Shown in pieces: positions 43,489-55,334 of a stretch of DNA of 64,000 nucleotides (positions are counted from its first letter, which is position 1; the number at the start of each line of letters is the position of its first letter). The position numbers and the translations under genes were made by a program. Origin of the DNA: Deinandra increscens subsp. villosa (taxonomy: Eukaryota > Streptophyta > Magnoliopsida > Asterales > Asteraceae); the NCBI GenBank assembly GCA_039602395.1, contig JBCNJP010000006.1, positions 11,954,952 to 12,018,951 on the forward strand, in the 5' to 3' direction. The notes beneath the pieces are model-generated. The model searched no databases. It had not been told where the DNA came from and saw only the letters and a program-made list of their open reading frames with translations.

Positions 43489-44871
43489 AACATCCCCATA
43501 CTTAAACATTGCTTGTCCCCAAGCAATCATTTTTAATCTCGACACTACTACAACTCTATCTTAACCACATAGACATTTAAGTGTACATATTCGGTCCACA
43601 AGATTTACTATCAATACTCGGATTTACAACCTCGCAAGTTTAATGATTTTGAAAACTCACAAAATCTCTCAACCAAGTAATGCGAACCATTTTTCTATTA
43701 TTTTTTTTCACTCAACTCACTAAATCACTCGACCTATGGGTGTAATATTTGAAGTGAATGCTCAGTTCAAGCATATCTAAGTGTTTCTTGGGTTTATATA
43801 TACGATCGTGTCGTCGAGTTCGTTATGGGATCCGACCAAAAAAGGGAGGGGGATACTCAAACGTTTGCTCACATATACAGGTGTATGAGCTACCACCCTA
43901 ACGTATAACTTGGCGTATACGTACAGCCGTTTCACAATTTTCATTATGATTTATTTACATATATTTTTTCTTTAGCTTGATTTAGGGTTTTTTTCAACCT
44001 TTCGATTCAAGACTAATTTTTTTTTCGATTTTTTTTTTGAATAAATATATACTGGAGTTATGCAGAAAGTCCAGTATCTTTGGGAAATTGTCGACCCGGA
44101 GAAGATCCATAACGACTCAAGGCGATTAATTTGACACGGTCTCAACATAAACCTAGAACATGTTTTAGATATACGACATCCCTCATAACTATAATTTTTT
44201 CATTTTTCACCTAAATAGATTTTTCTCTTTTGTAGGCTTAATCTCATAAGATGAAATCGGGTGAGTGGGTGTTTTGTTGGTTCACAAAACTCGATCGAAA
44301 GACTTTGATCATGTGATTTTTATAAAAATAAACTTTTAAGGAAAACCGTTCTTGCGACTTGCAGACACGATAAGGCACAAATAAATTATCTATGATTTAC
44401 ATTAAAAACGGTGTACTTTCTTGTCATGTGAGATAGGGAAAAATTTTAAAATTTTGGGGGATTTTCAGACTTTTGATGTGGTGAGGGAGTTATATTCAGT
44501 TTGCTTAGCCAACCCTTGCCATCTCCTTACTTAGAAAATTGCATTGTCCTCAATGCAGAAAAATAAAATCAAGCAAAAAAGGTTGGATAAAGTGAACTCC
44601 CTGATTGTTGTGATTGCCCATGATTCTCACTTCCACACACATCGAACACCTGGCACTTTCATCATTCCATGTCTCGAGCAGTCGAATTCCTGAAAACTAA
44701 AACACAAAAAAAAAACAAAACAAAACACACAAAAATAAAATTAAATTAAAAAGTTAATTAAAACATCGGGTTGCCTCCCAGAAGCGCTTAATTTATTAGC
44801 GAGTCGTTAGCTAGACTCAGCCCGTGTGAATTATTCAGGGGGCTTTTGGAAGCTTAGATCTTCCAAAAGCT
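43489..44871 (-). other. H 3' untranslated region and polypurine tract
   Basis: About 1.4 kb between the integrase stop and the LTR with no open frame or env-like domain. The polypurine tract on the minus strand (AGTATGGGGATGTT, complement of about 43489-43502) abuts the LTR. A block near 44768-44815 (GGTTGCCTCCCAGAAGCGCT) is of a kind I associate with Athila elements downstream of integrase. Confidence 0.75.
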
Positions 44872-47800
44872 CTACTTGACGGGCCCCTCGATATAATGTT
44901 TCAATCTGTGACCGTTTACCTTAAACGGAGGTCCATCCTCTCCCACTATCTCCACTGTTCCGTATGAGAATACCTGCGTGACCATATACGGACCACTCCA
45001 CCTAGAGCGTAATTTCCCTGGAAACAACTTCAGACGTGAATTGTAGAGCAACACACGATCCCCATACTTGAACTCTTTCTTCTCCTTAAGCTTTTGATCG
45101 TGTGTTTACGCCGTTTTGTCCTTGTATCGTCTAACGCTCTCGTACGCGGCGTCTCTCAATTCCTGTAGCTCGTTCAATTGCGAGAGCCATTCCTCGCCAG
45201 ATTTCATCAAGTGTGCATTAACTGTGCGCATTGCCCAATACGATTTGTGTTCCAGTTCTACGGGCAGATGACATGACTTTCCGTACATGAGCCTAAATGG
45301 AGTTGTGCCGATTGGTGTTTTGTAGGTTGTGCGGAAAGCCCACAGCGCGTCATCGAGCTTCTCAGACCAGTCTTTTCGATGGACGCTGCATGTCCTTTCC
45401 AAGATACGTTTAATTCCTCTATTTGACACCTCGACCTGCCCACTAGTCTGTGGGTGGTAGGGTGTTGCGAGTCGATGGTTCACCCCGTATCTCTTCAATA
45501 GCTTCTCCATCTGGGAATTGCAGAAGTGAGTGCCTCGGTCGCTGATTAGGGCCTTGGGTGTACCGAAGCGTGCGAACAACTTCTTCAGGAATTTAGTAAC
45601 TACCCACGCGTTATTGGTTGGTAGGGCTTGAGCCTCTACCCATTTCGGGACGTAATCGACAGCGACGAGTATATACTTGTTTCCATATGATGACGGAAAT
45701 GACCCCATGAAGTCAATACCCCAGACGTCAAATATTTCGCAGGCCTGAATGGGGTTCTGTGGCATCTCGTTTCGGGCTGAGATGTTTCCAGCTCTCTGAC
45801 ATGTGTCGCATCCTCTCACGAGTTCGTGGGCGTCCTTGAAAATTGTGGGCCAATAGAATCCGGAGTCTAGAACTTTTCTCGCCGTATTGTTGGCAGCATT
45901 GTGTCCTCCGGTTGGCCCGTCATGGCAATGACGCAGAATTCTATGCGCCTCTTCTCCGAAGACGCAATGACGAATGAGTTGATCAGCTCCGGTGCGATAG
46001 AGGAATGGATCCTCCCAAATGTAGTATTTCACGTCCGTAAAGAATTTACGCCGTTGCTGATGCGTCATGCCTTTCCTAACAACACCCCCGGCCAAATAGT
46101 TTGCGAAATCCGCGAACCAGGGGGTTCCATTTTCTTTGGCAGGGCTTCCATGAACAGATATGGAAAACAAGGATTCACAAGGGAATTGTTCGTTGATCTT
46201 AGGTTCCTTGTTCTAGACTTCAGGATTCTCCAGACGAGATAGATGGTCCGCAGCGACGTTTTCGGCTCCCTTCTTATCAATGATTTCGATATCAAATTCC
46301 TGGAGCAACAAGATCCATCTGATCAGACGAGGCTTCGCATCTTGCTTGTTGAATATGTATTTGATTGCTGCGTGGTTAGTGAAGACTTTTGTTTTTGACA
46401 GAACGAGATAGGAGCGGAATTTATCAAATGCGTAGACCACAGCCAGAAGCTCCTTTTCGGTAGTGGTGTAGTTCTCTTGGGCATTATCAAGGGTTTTGCT
46501 TGCGTAATAGATAGGATGGAATCGTTTGTCCTTACGCTGCTTAAGGACTGCTCCGACAGCATGGTCGCTGGCGTCGCACATGAGTTCGAATGGCAACGAC
46601 CAATCAGGCGCCATCATAATGGGAGCATTCACCAGTTTCTCTTTTATCAGATCAAAGGCACGAATGCAGTCGTGGGAGAAGTTGAAAGGAGTGTCTTTTT
46701 CGAGCAGTTGGGTCATGGGGCGTGTGATTTTAGAGAAATCTTTGATGAAGCGGCGATAGAATCCTGCATGACCCAGAAAGCTTCAAACAGCCTTGACGTT
46801 GGTAGGATGAGGTAGCTTACTAATTGTTTCGATTTTGGCCCTATCCACCTCAATCCCTGATTTGGAAATTTTATGACCAAGCACGATGCCCTCAGTGACC
46901 ATGAAATGGCACTTTTCCCAATTGAGCACCAGATTTGTTTCCTCGCATCTGGCCATCATTCTGTCAAGGTTTCTTAAGCATGTTTCGAATGAGTCCCCAT
47001 ATACTGAAAAGTCATCCATGAAGACCTCCATGGAATCCTCGATCATTTCACTGAAAATTGCGACCATACAGCGTTGGAAGGTTGCAGGCGCATTGCAGAG
47101 CCCAAAGGGCATACGCCTATATGCAAAGGTTCCAACAGAGCATGTGAATGTTGTCTTTTCTTGATCCTCCGGAGCTATGGGGATCTGAAAGTACCCTGAG
47201 AAACCATCAAGAAAATAGTAGTACTGCTTTCCTGACAACCTTTCCAACATCTGGTCGATGAAGGGGAGAGGGAAGTGGTCTTTACGAGTAGCGTCATTTA
47301 GCTTTCGATAGTCGATGCATACTCGCCACCCAGTCACTGTGCGGGTGGGAACCAACTCATTTTTCTCATTTGTGACAACCGTCATGCCACCCTTTTTCGA
47401 CACGACTTGTACTGGACTCACCCATTTGGAATCTGAAATCGGGTAGATGAGTCCTGCGTCCATGAGCTTGATTACTTCTTTCTTCACGACCTCCTGCATG
47501 TTAGGGTTCAACCTCCGTTTATGCTGTGCCACGGGTTTGACATCGTCCTCCATCAGAATCTTATGAGTGCAGAAGGCCGGATTGATCCCTTTGATGTCAG
47601 ATATCTTCCAGGCTATGGCCTGCTGATTCTTTTTCAGAACCCCCAGAAGGTTTTGCTTTTGATTTGCGTCGAGGTGGGAGGCTATGATCACAGGCCACTT
47701 GCCTTGGTCGTCTAGAAAGGCGTACTCCAAATGCGATGGGAGTGGTTTTAGCTCGAGTGGAGCTTCTTCTACAACCGTTTCTTTATGCTCTTGCTCTGAT

Positions 47801-50022
47801 CCTGCTTCCTCATTGAAGCTGACGGCTGCTACCATCTCCACTTCTTGATAAGTGCTATTGAGAGTTTGGGAGTCTTCTTGATCCTTGCCGCACATGTTGT
47901 GTAGCATGCTGCCAACAGTGGTCATGATGGAGTCAAGGAAATAGCAAGTGTCATCCTGACTGGCTGGGCGTTTCATAGAATCGTGGATGTTGAGAGTGAC
48001 AGATTGATTTCCCATTCGAAGTGTGAGCTTTCCATCATACACGTCAACTATGGCACGAGAAGTGGCCAAAAATGGCCTTCCTAATATCAGCGGAATATGC
48101 TCATCCTCGTCCATGTCCAGGATGAGGAAGTCGACCGGAAAGACGAAATTGCCGACTTTCACCAACATGTTCTCCACTATGCCCCTAGGGTACTTCACTG
48201 ATCGATCAGCTAGCTGAAGTGTCATGCGAGTAGGCGTGGGTTCCCCTAGGTCCAGTCTCTTGTAGACTGAATACGGCATCAGATTAATACTGGCCCCTAG
48301 ATCGGCCAGGGCGTTACAAACCAGAGTGTTACCTATTAGACAGGGAATCGTGAAACTCTCTGGGTCTCGCATTTTAGCAGGTAACTTTTGTTGGAGAACT
48401 GCGGAACACTGTTCATCGAGAGTTACTATGGATAGCTCTTCAAGTTTCTTCTTATTGCTAAGAAGATCTTTCAGGAACTTGGCATATTTGGGCATTGATG
48501 CCAGAGCTTCCACGAAAGGAAGGTTGATGTGGAGTTGCTTGAATAATGAAAGGAATTTACCATGCTGCTCTTCCATCTTTTCCTTCTCAAGCCTTTCAGG
48601 ATATGGTATCCTAGGCTTGTACTCCCTTTGCTTTGGCTTTGCTGCTGGGGCCTGTGGTTCTTCTGATTCAGGCGCATCCTCGGTGGTTTCTTTTGGGTCC
48701 TCTGCTGGCGTATCTTTAGTCACTGGTGTTTCTTGAGTCGTCTTGCTGCTTCGTGTCGTGACTGCATTTGCGAACCCCTTAGGGTTTCCTTAAGTATTTG
48801 ATGGCAGCCCTCCTTGTGGTCTCCCTGAGAGTGTTTGCGCTATTTGACCCACTTGACGCTCGAGTGCCTTCTGGGATGCCAGTTGATTCTGCAGTTGCTG
48901 GTTGATCTTTGCCATCTCCTGGTCGTGCTTTTGGAACTGAGAGTTGATTTCTTGATCCCTTTTCTTTGTGTAGGAGTACATTTCTGTCATCATCTCTCGC
49001 ATCGTGGGTTCTCGTTCCTGTCCTTGGGGCTGTTGAGGTTTGGATGCAAACCCCGGTGGGTTTGAGCTACCTGCCTGGTTCTTGTAGCTGAATCCTGCGT
49101 GATTCTTCCAGGAGGAGTTGTAGCGATCCCCATAAACTGGACCTCTCTGTCCCTGACCCACAAAGTCGACCGTCTCTGTGTTGTGCGGGCAGCTGGCTGT
49201 ACTATGCGATTCTCCGCATATCTCGCACTACTGTGGCTCCTTCTTTTGTGGAAAGACCACTTGGCAAAGAGTGTCGAACTTCTTTGATAACGCCTCGAGC
49301 TGGGCGGCCACCATTGTGTCTTGACTCACCTGATGCACCCCTGCTTTGAGTGGAACACTGCTTCGGATAGAGAGGTATTGGTAGTCATTGAGAGCCATTT
49401 CTTCCAGTAATGTCTCGGCCTCTTCAGCAGTCTTCTCGCCGAGTGCTCCTCCAGCAGTAATGTCAACTAACTGACGGGTTTATGGGCTGAGCCCATTGTA
49501 GAAGGTTTGGATCTGTTGATATTGCTCCAACCCATGGTTAGGACATTTTCTCAGTAGTTCTTTCAAACGCTCCCATGTTTCAAAGAATGATTCTCCGTGG
49601 TCCTGCTGATATGCATAAATCTTCAGTCGTAGCTTCGCTGTCTTGCCAGGAGGGAAGAATCGGTAGAGGAACTTCTCTGCTAGGTCGTTCCAGGTGGTGA
49701 TTGAACAAGCAGGTTGTCCATCGAGCAACGCCTTGGCTTTTGATTGAAAAGAGAATGGGAACGGGCGTAGCTTAGCCGCGTCACCGCTCAGGCCTGGGAG
49801 CTTGAATGTGTCGCACACCTCAATGAAGGCCCTGATATGCGCGTTAGGGTCTTCGTCTATCAATCCATCGAATTGGATTGAATTCTTGATCATAGTGATG
49901 ACCTGAGGTGGAATGGTGTACGACTCATTCCCAGCGGTTACTGCGATGCTCGGGCTTGCTCCCGCCAAGCTCGGCTTCGTGTAGGATGAAAGTGTTCTTC
50001 GTGGCGGATCTGCGTCGCCCAT
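44872..50022 (-). pseudogene. H Gag-Pol, one 1,717-codon frame with six stops
   Basis: Minus strand, ATG at 50022 (MGDADPPRRTL). Gag: PNAHIRAFIEVCDTFKLPG, AEKFLYRFFPP, ESFFETWERLKELL; knuckle CEICGESHSTASC near 49225; coiled-coil QNQLASQKALERQ near 48880. Protease: LADLGASINLMPYSVYK (near 48300). RT: VCIDYRKLNDATRKDHFPLP, YRRMPFGLCNAPATFQ, catalytic FMDDFSVYGD. RNase H: MCDASDHAVGAVL, TEKELLAVVYA, but VFTNHAAIKY where the last Asp is Asn. Integrase: H-H-C-C ending CDTCQRAG; WGIDFMGSFP, ISDRGTHFCN and GQVEVSNRG supply D-D-E. Stops lie at 49480-49482, 49228-49230, 48790-48792, 46783-46785, 46213-46215 and 45106-45108. All keep the same frame and each is explained by C to T in CAA, CAG or CGA. 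Confidence 0.93.
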
Positions 50023-50164
50023 CGTTTGCCTCTGCTGCCAAAGTTTGCGTCGAAACTCTCGTTCAGGTTCGTCGAAAGGTATGAGTAGCTCAGATTGAGA
50101 ACTTCGCCGCGTACACCAGCGCGTTGCAGGATTAGAAATTTTGGCTATTTAAAACGTTACCGTG

Positions 50165-50182
50165 TCCCCGGTAACGGCGCCA
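50165..50182 (-). promoter_or_regulatory. Primer binding site of H (tRNA-Asp type)
   Basis: On the minus strand TGGCGCCGTTACCGGGGA, six bases after the LTR end. This is the primer type of Athila-like elements, with one likely substitution (GTTACC for GTTGCC). Confidence 0.88.
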
Positions 50183-50188
50183 AAAACT

Positions 50189-51963
50189 TGATGTGTTGTT
50201 TAGTGTATATGAAAAATGGGGTCCTACACTATCAAATTTTAAATTTATAGAACTGGTTATTCACCAAGGGACTATACCAACACACTAAGGCAAGTATACC
50301 TGTCGTGCGTAGCACAGTATTGGTAAACACCGGGTTGTCGAACCTCAGGGACACGAACTTGTTGCAAAAAGTCGATTTTATAATTCAGCCGGTTTTTATT
50401 TTGTTTTGAAAATTGATTTTAATTTAGAAAACTGGAAATGACAGTAATTAAAATGTTGTTTAGAAAAACAGAGTTTGGTAAAGGATCACTTAGGCATGGC
50501 TCCTCCAACTTAGGTTTGACAGGTGTATCGGTAATGCGTTACTACTTATCTCTGAGGTGAACTGGGGTCCTAAGACAAGGCTTACCTAGCTCCTATGGAT
50601 AGGTTCACGGTTAGGGTTATAGACACGCCCTAGACGGTTACTACTGGTCCATGGTGAAGTACTGATAAGGTTGCGGTTTATGAAGTGCCCTAGGCTGGGT
50701 CCCGAGTTATCGGTGGCTCAACTCACAACTGGTCGAAGGGTTAGGATAGGTCTGGCCCTAACGGTCCTATAGTTGTGAAGCGGTTACAATTGGGTTGATA
50801 GGTTGACCTAGTAGGTCCTAGACACGACTAAGCAGGAACAGACCCGAGTTATCGGTGAATGCTTGACTACTTGACAATGGCAAGGGTATCTACTAGCTAA
50901 GGGTAAGGTGATTTCTCACTCCAACTCTATGGTGGACTCCTAATCGAATTCTAGGGTTTCCCTGATGATCGTGACTATTTCTAACCACGCGTATGCCGCA
51001 GGTTCTGTTGTTCGGCTATACAATAGTCTCCTAACAATAGATGGCTTTGCAAGCTAGGGTTAGGGTTCCACAAGACCAGAGATTACTAGACACAATATAG
51101 GAATTCAATTCATCAACCAACGCAAAGCAATCATAACTTTTACTTCATAAATGCAAATGTAAACGAAAAACCGATACTTATAAAGTTAAACCATGGTTGG
51201 ATTCGCCTCGCCTAAGCGATATGATGACTTTAGCCAACCATGTTAATGTTTAAACATAAACAAATCAGATCTAAACAATAGTTCATGGCTAAATATAAAT
51301 ACAATACCAAAAAGTAGCTCGAAATGGTGAAAAACGACAATCTAAGACGCGTCGAATGCTTCGAGTCTTCAAAGGCTTCAACGGGGTCTTTCTCTAGCTT
51401 CTTCTCTGCTCTCCAAGATGTAAAATGGATGCCCTAGACGTCTGGAAAGGTTTGGTATATATAGGGGTCGAATTCTAGGGTTTTTTGAACGTTTCCAAAA
51501 ATTTCAGGTCGGCTCACGGCCGTGACAGTGCCTCTCACGGCCTGGGCAGGCCGTGACGTGTCTTCTGGCCCATTCTGATGTCGGTCACGGCCTGTAGGGG
51601 GTTACCTGGGTGTCGGTCATGGCTTGTAGGCCGTGACAGTGGGTCTCACGGCCTAGACAGGGCTGTCATGGCCATGACAGGGTCTTCATGGCTTGGCTTC
51701 AGTGCTCACAGCTTGGACAGGGTGTGACAAGGGTCCTCACGGCTTGTAGGCCGTGACAGGGGGTCTCACAGCTTGCAAGCCGTGAGGTTTTTCAGCTTCT
51801 TGTATTTTTTCGTTTCTTTCCTCGTTTTCCACACCAAGCTCGATTTTTCCTGCAAACTCATGATATTTATTAGAATTTCATATATTTTAACATTTTCAAC
51901 CTGAATTCGCTAATTTCGACCCCAAAACCCGTTATTATTTCGTGTCCAAAACCACACACATCA
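50189..51963 (-). repeat. 5' LTR of H (1,775 bp; right on the plus strand)
   Basis: Pairs with 41715-43488, same termini, with the dyad array at about 51503-51787 and TATA box near 51456-51463. The promoter reads toward lower coordinates into the H Gag. Confidence 0.95.
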
Positions 51964-51968
51964 CAGGG
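51964..51968 (+). repeat. Target site duplication of H, right copy (CAGGG)
   Basis: Perfect match to 41710-41714; G copy 1 continues from here (AATCAGGAATTCAAG), identical to copy 2 at about 62552. Confidence 0.97.
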
Positions 51969-53543
51969 AATCAGGAATTCAAGATGAAGTGTTCCACTCA
52001 TGCTTCTTGTCCCAAATCGAATCTACTGTTAAGCAAGCATTAAAAGATGGTTCGTGGGTGGAAGCAATGTAGGAAGAATTACAACAATTTCAAAAGCTCG
52101 GTATATGGCATTTGGTTGACTTGTAAGAAAATAGTAAAGAGCCATGTGGAACCCGTTGGGTATTTAAATGCAAAAGAGACGACCGTGGAGTCATTGTCAG
52201 AAACAAGCGCGTTTGGTCATACAGGGGTTTTCTCCAAAGGAAGGTATAGACTTTAACGAGGTGTACGCGCCAGTTGCATGAATCGAAGCAATTTGAATTT
52301 TCTTGGTGTTTGCGGCACACCAGGGTTTTATAGTATACCAAATGGATGTAAAGAGTGCTTTCTTGTATGGAAAGGTGAAGGAAGAAGTCTATGTTAAACA
52401 ACCTCCGGGATTCTATGATCCTGATTATCCGGATAAGGTTTATAAGCTTGACAGGGCTTTATACGGCTTACATCAAGCTCCTTGATCTTGGTATGAGACG
52501 TTGTCAACTTATTTACTTAAAAACGGGCTCAAGCGTGGGTTGGTAGACTGTACCTTGTTCTGCAAGAAAACGGAAGGAGATTTGCTGTTGGTATAAATTT
52601 ACTTCAATGACATAATTTTTGGTAGCTCAAATGACTAGCTTTCAAAAGATTTTGAGAAGCTGATGCAAACGAGGTCTGAAATGAGTTCCATGGGCGAAAT
52701 GACGTTTTTTATTGGTCTGCAAGTAAATCAGTCTGATAAGGGAATCTTCATCCATCAAACTAAATACGTGCATGACGTTCCTAACATATTTAAAGTTGTT
52801 GATGTTCGTGTTCCTGGAACTCCGATACATGTGTCTCATGGTCTTTCTCCTGAGGCGAAGGGTAAAGAAGTTGATGTGACTTTTTACCGGGCTATGATTG
52901 GTTCATTAATGTATTTGACTGCTAGTAGACCTAATATCATGTTTGCTATTTGTTTGTGTGCTAGGTACCAAGTAACTTCGAAGCTTTCACATTTAAATGC
53001 GGTCAAAAGAATTTTCGCTTATCTAAAGGGTAATACGGATCTCGGGATCTAGTACCCTTATGATGATAAGTTTGACTTATCTGCCTATTAAGATTCTGAC
53101 TATGGAGGCTGCAAGATCAATTTCAAATCTACAACAGCTGGTTGTCAGTTTTTAGGCGATAGGTCGGTGTCATGGCAGTTTAAGAAGCAAACATTCGTAG
53201 CAACGTCCACTGCTAAAGCTAAGTATGTTGCGGCTGCCAGCTGCTGTTCTCAGGTTTTGTGGATACAACAACAGATGAGAGATTGCAATTTCTTACTACT
53301 CCCATACACATAGATAATTTTGCCGCTATTTGCATTACAAAAAATCCCGTCCATCACTCTAAGACTAAGCACATTGACATCCGATATCACTTTATACGTG
53401 ATTGTTATGAAAACCATCTCATTGATTTGCAGAAGATTCATATTGATTTTCAAAGAGCGGACTTATTTACAAAAGCTTTTGATAAAACCCGCTTCAAATA
53501 TCTTTTGCAAATCAACGGCATACAAAAATTTCAAGCTGAGTAG
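51969..53543 (+). pseudogene. G copy 1 RT and RNase H remnant
   Basis: RT: MDVKSAFLYGKVKEEVYVKQ (52342), KLDRALYGLHQAP then TGA (52483-52485), and the catalytic box near 52600 reading YFNDIIFGSS, so one catalytic Asp is Asn; copy 2 keeps YFDD. Further: SMGEMTFFIGLQV, VHDVPNIFKV, GSLMYLTASRPNIMFA. RNase H: DSDYGG near 53095, ATSTAKAKYVA where the family has STAEAEY (both Glu are Lys), then HHSKTKHIDIRYHFIRD and a normal C-terminus (FDKTRFKYLLQING). Several stops. No activity expected. Confidence 0.87.
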
Positions 53544-54890
53544 TTGTCGGTTGACCAATTTTTTATTTTTGTTACATTTTTCATTTTGGTGTACTTTTTC
53601 TTATATGAAAAATCCAAAAATACTGTTTTATATTTTTGGGGGAGAAAAATCAGAAAAGCATAAAAAATTGAAATGTGCCAAAACTAAAAAAAATCGAAAA
53701 ATCAAAATGAGAAATTGATCCGACCTAGCGAGAAATGATATTACATCATCTTATGTTATCAATCATGGATAAACTAGAAATAAAGGTTGCAGGTACTTGT
53801 TTGATTTGTAGAATGTGCTAAGGCAAATCTGATATATGCTAGCATGATATCAATATAACCCTTGCTTGATAACTGTGATGAAACATCATGAAGGATTCTG
53901 TGTGATGTTGGCAATTAAATTAGAAAACATCAAAAACAAAATAAAAAGAGATGTTCTAGTGTATGCATGTTTTCATTTTACCAAGATTTAAACTTGTTTG
54001 ATTTTCTTTATTTTCTCAAGTGATCGGCCTTTCTCTGCGTATCGATAGATCGACCTGATTGGTGTTCACTTGAGGTTCTGCTTTATTTTCTTTGGTGTTT
54101 TGTATAATCCATCAGACTTTCTCTGCGTGTACGGAAGTGCCAACCTGCTTATTGTTAGGTTTACAATTTCTGCGTTATTTTCTATTTCTTATTTTCCTAA
54201 ACAATCGGACTTTCTCTGCGTCTCACAAAGCCGATCTGATTGTTGTTTGTTTAGGGTTCTGCTTTATTTTTACATGAAACACCATGAATGATAAATCTCT
54301 ATTGAAACTCAGATTCTGTGTAAAAATACAAAAATATGAATAATTCATGTTGTCAGTATTCCTGATTGTGTGGGTTTCACGTTATATGTGCTTGATAAAT
54401 CATATCGATAATATATCAGAAAGCTATAATAATTTATTTGTCAAGGCTGAAATAAAATGAAAAGTTGTATTCTCGGTCGACTTGGTTTGCATGCTGATTA
54501 ATTTCGAAACTGAAGTGTATATGATACATACTGTCTGATATGATCTCGCGTCTAGATCTTTCTCGCAAAAAGTTTAAGTTATTTGAATCTCAATTATGTT
54601 TGGTTAATTTCTTGTTAGTTGAAAAATCCAAAAAGATTTTAGGTGTATTTTAGCATAATCTTGTGAAAATTCAAAGAGCTTTTCGGTGTGTTTGAAAATT
54701 TTATAAAAATCAAAAAGATTTTGTTTCTGATTATTTTATCGATCAACCGCTGATGAAAAGTATCAAAATTATGTCGGGTAAAACCAAAGGGTCTTGAAAT
54801 CATCGAGCTCATCATTAATTGATCAAAAGTTTGTGGAGAATTGATAAAATTTGAAACTTTTAGGATCAATTTGAAAATATCACAAAATCA
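53544..54890 (+). other. G copy 1 3' untranslated region with hairpin cassette
   Basis: No gene. Matches the E 3' region in order: internal polypurine run (GGGGGAGAA, near 53637), GAGAAATTGATCC near 53709, three hairpins (54015-54255), then AAAAAGATTTTAGGTGTATT near 54629 and AAAAAGATTTTGTTTCTG near 54711. Confidence 0.78.
54015..54255 (+). other. Three-hairpin cassette in the G 3' region
   Basis: Unit 1: CTCAAGTGA 54015-54023 with TCACTTGAG 54066-54074 (perfect 9 bp). Unit 2: TGTATA 54101-54106 with TTTACA 54160-54165 (one mismatch). Unit 3: CCTAAACAA 54196-54204 with TTGTTTAGG 54247-54255 (perfect 9 bp). Each encloses a TTTCTCTGCGT core, as in E. Confidence 0.78.
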
Positions 54891-55334
54891 AGGTTGAAAT
54901 TGAAAATTTTGAAGAACCAAAGTGGCAGTTCAGATGAACCGAAGTCATAGTTCGGAGGATCCGAAGCTTCAGTTCGGATGTGTTGGGTGTGGTTTGAAAA
55001 TGAAACGAAGTCTGAGTTCGGGCCACTTCATTTGACCCAAAGTCATAATTCGGTTAACCGAACTGGGCAGCATATAAATGGCCGAATCACAAGTTCGGGT
55101 TCATTATTTCACTTCGCTTGACTTCGTAAAAATCCTAGCCGAACCTCACTTTTCAAAATCAAAATCGTGATTTGCCGAGTTTTAACGAGTGTTGTGACCA
55201 AAAAAAGGTAGATATCTTGATTGCGAGTGTAATGGTGTCTTGTATGTTCATTTTTTGTCCATTAATCGGTCTGTTTTTGTCAAAGTGTTGTCGGTTGTTG
55301 GGGTCTTAAGAAAAGTCAAAATTTTGAATATTTT
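54891..55334 (+). other. Orphan LTR-promoter-like segment (CCGAA/TTCGG dyads, TATA)
   Basis: No gene. CCGAAG, GTTCGG and AACCGAAC motifs recur in both orientations (54915-55062) and lead into a TATA box (CATATAAATGG, 55071-55081). It looks like the U3 of a Sirevirus LTR but does not match the G, E or F LTRs, and no LTR ends are clear. Confidence 0.45.

Larger units (their letters stand above)
41715..51963 (-). mobile_element. Element H: complete Athila-like Gypsy element, antisense (10.2 kb)
   Basis: LTRs of 1,774 and 1,775 bp with perfect TGATGTGT/ACACATCA ends, a tRNA-Asp-type primer site, one continuous Gag-Pol frame on the minus strand, a polypurine tract and perfect CAGGG target duplications. 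The RT (YRRMPFGLCNAPATFQRC), the Gag start (ADPPRRTL) and the primer type fit Athila. Six stop codons break the frame, so it is now non-coding, but there is no frameshift. Inserted into G copy 1 only. Confidence 0.95.

Noticed and set aside
43489..44871. Env-like gene downstream of H integrase
   Set aside because: Some Athila elements have one, but no open frame is visible on the minus strand.
53544..54890. Env-like gene downstream of G pol
   Set aside because: Some Sireviruses have one, but no long frame or membrane segment occurs here; the region is untranslated in both E and G.
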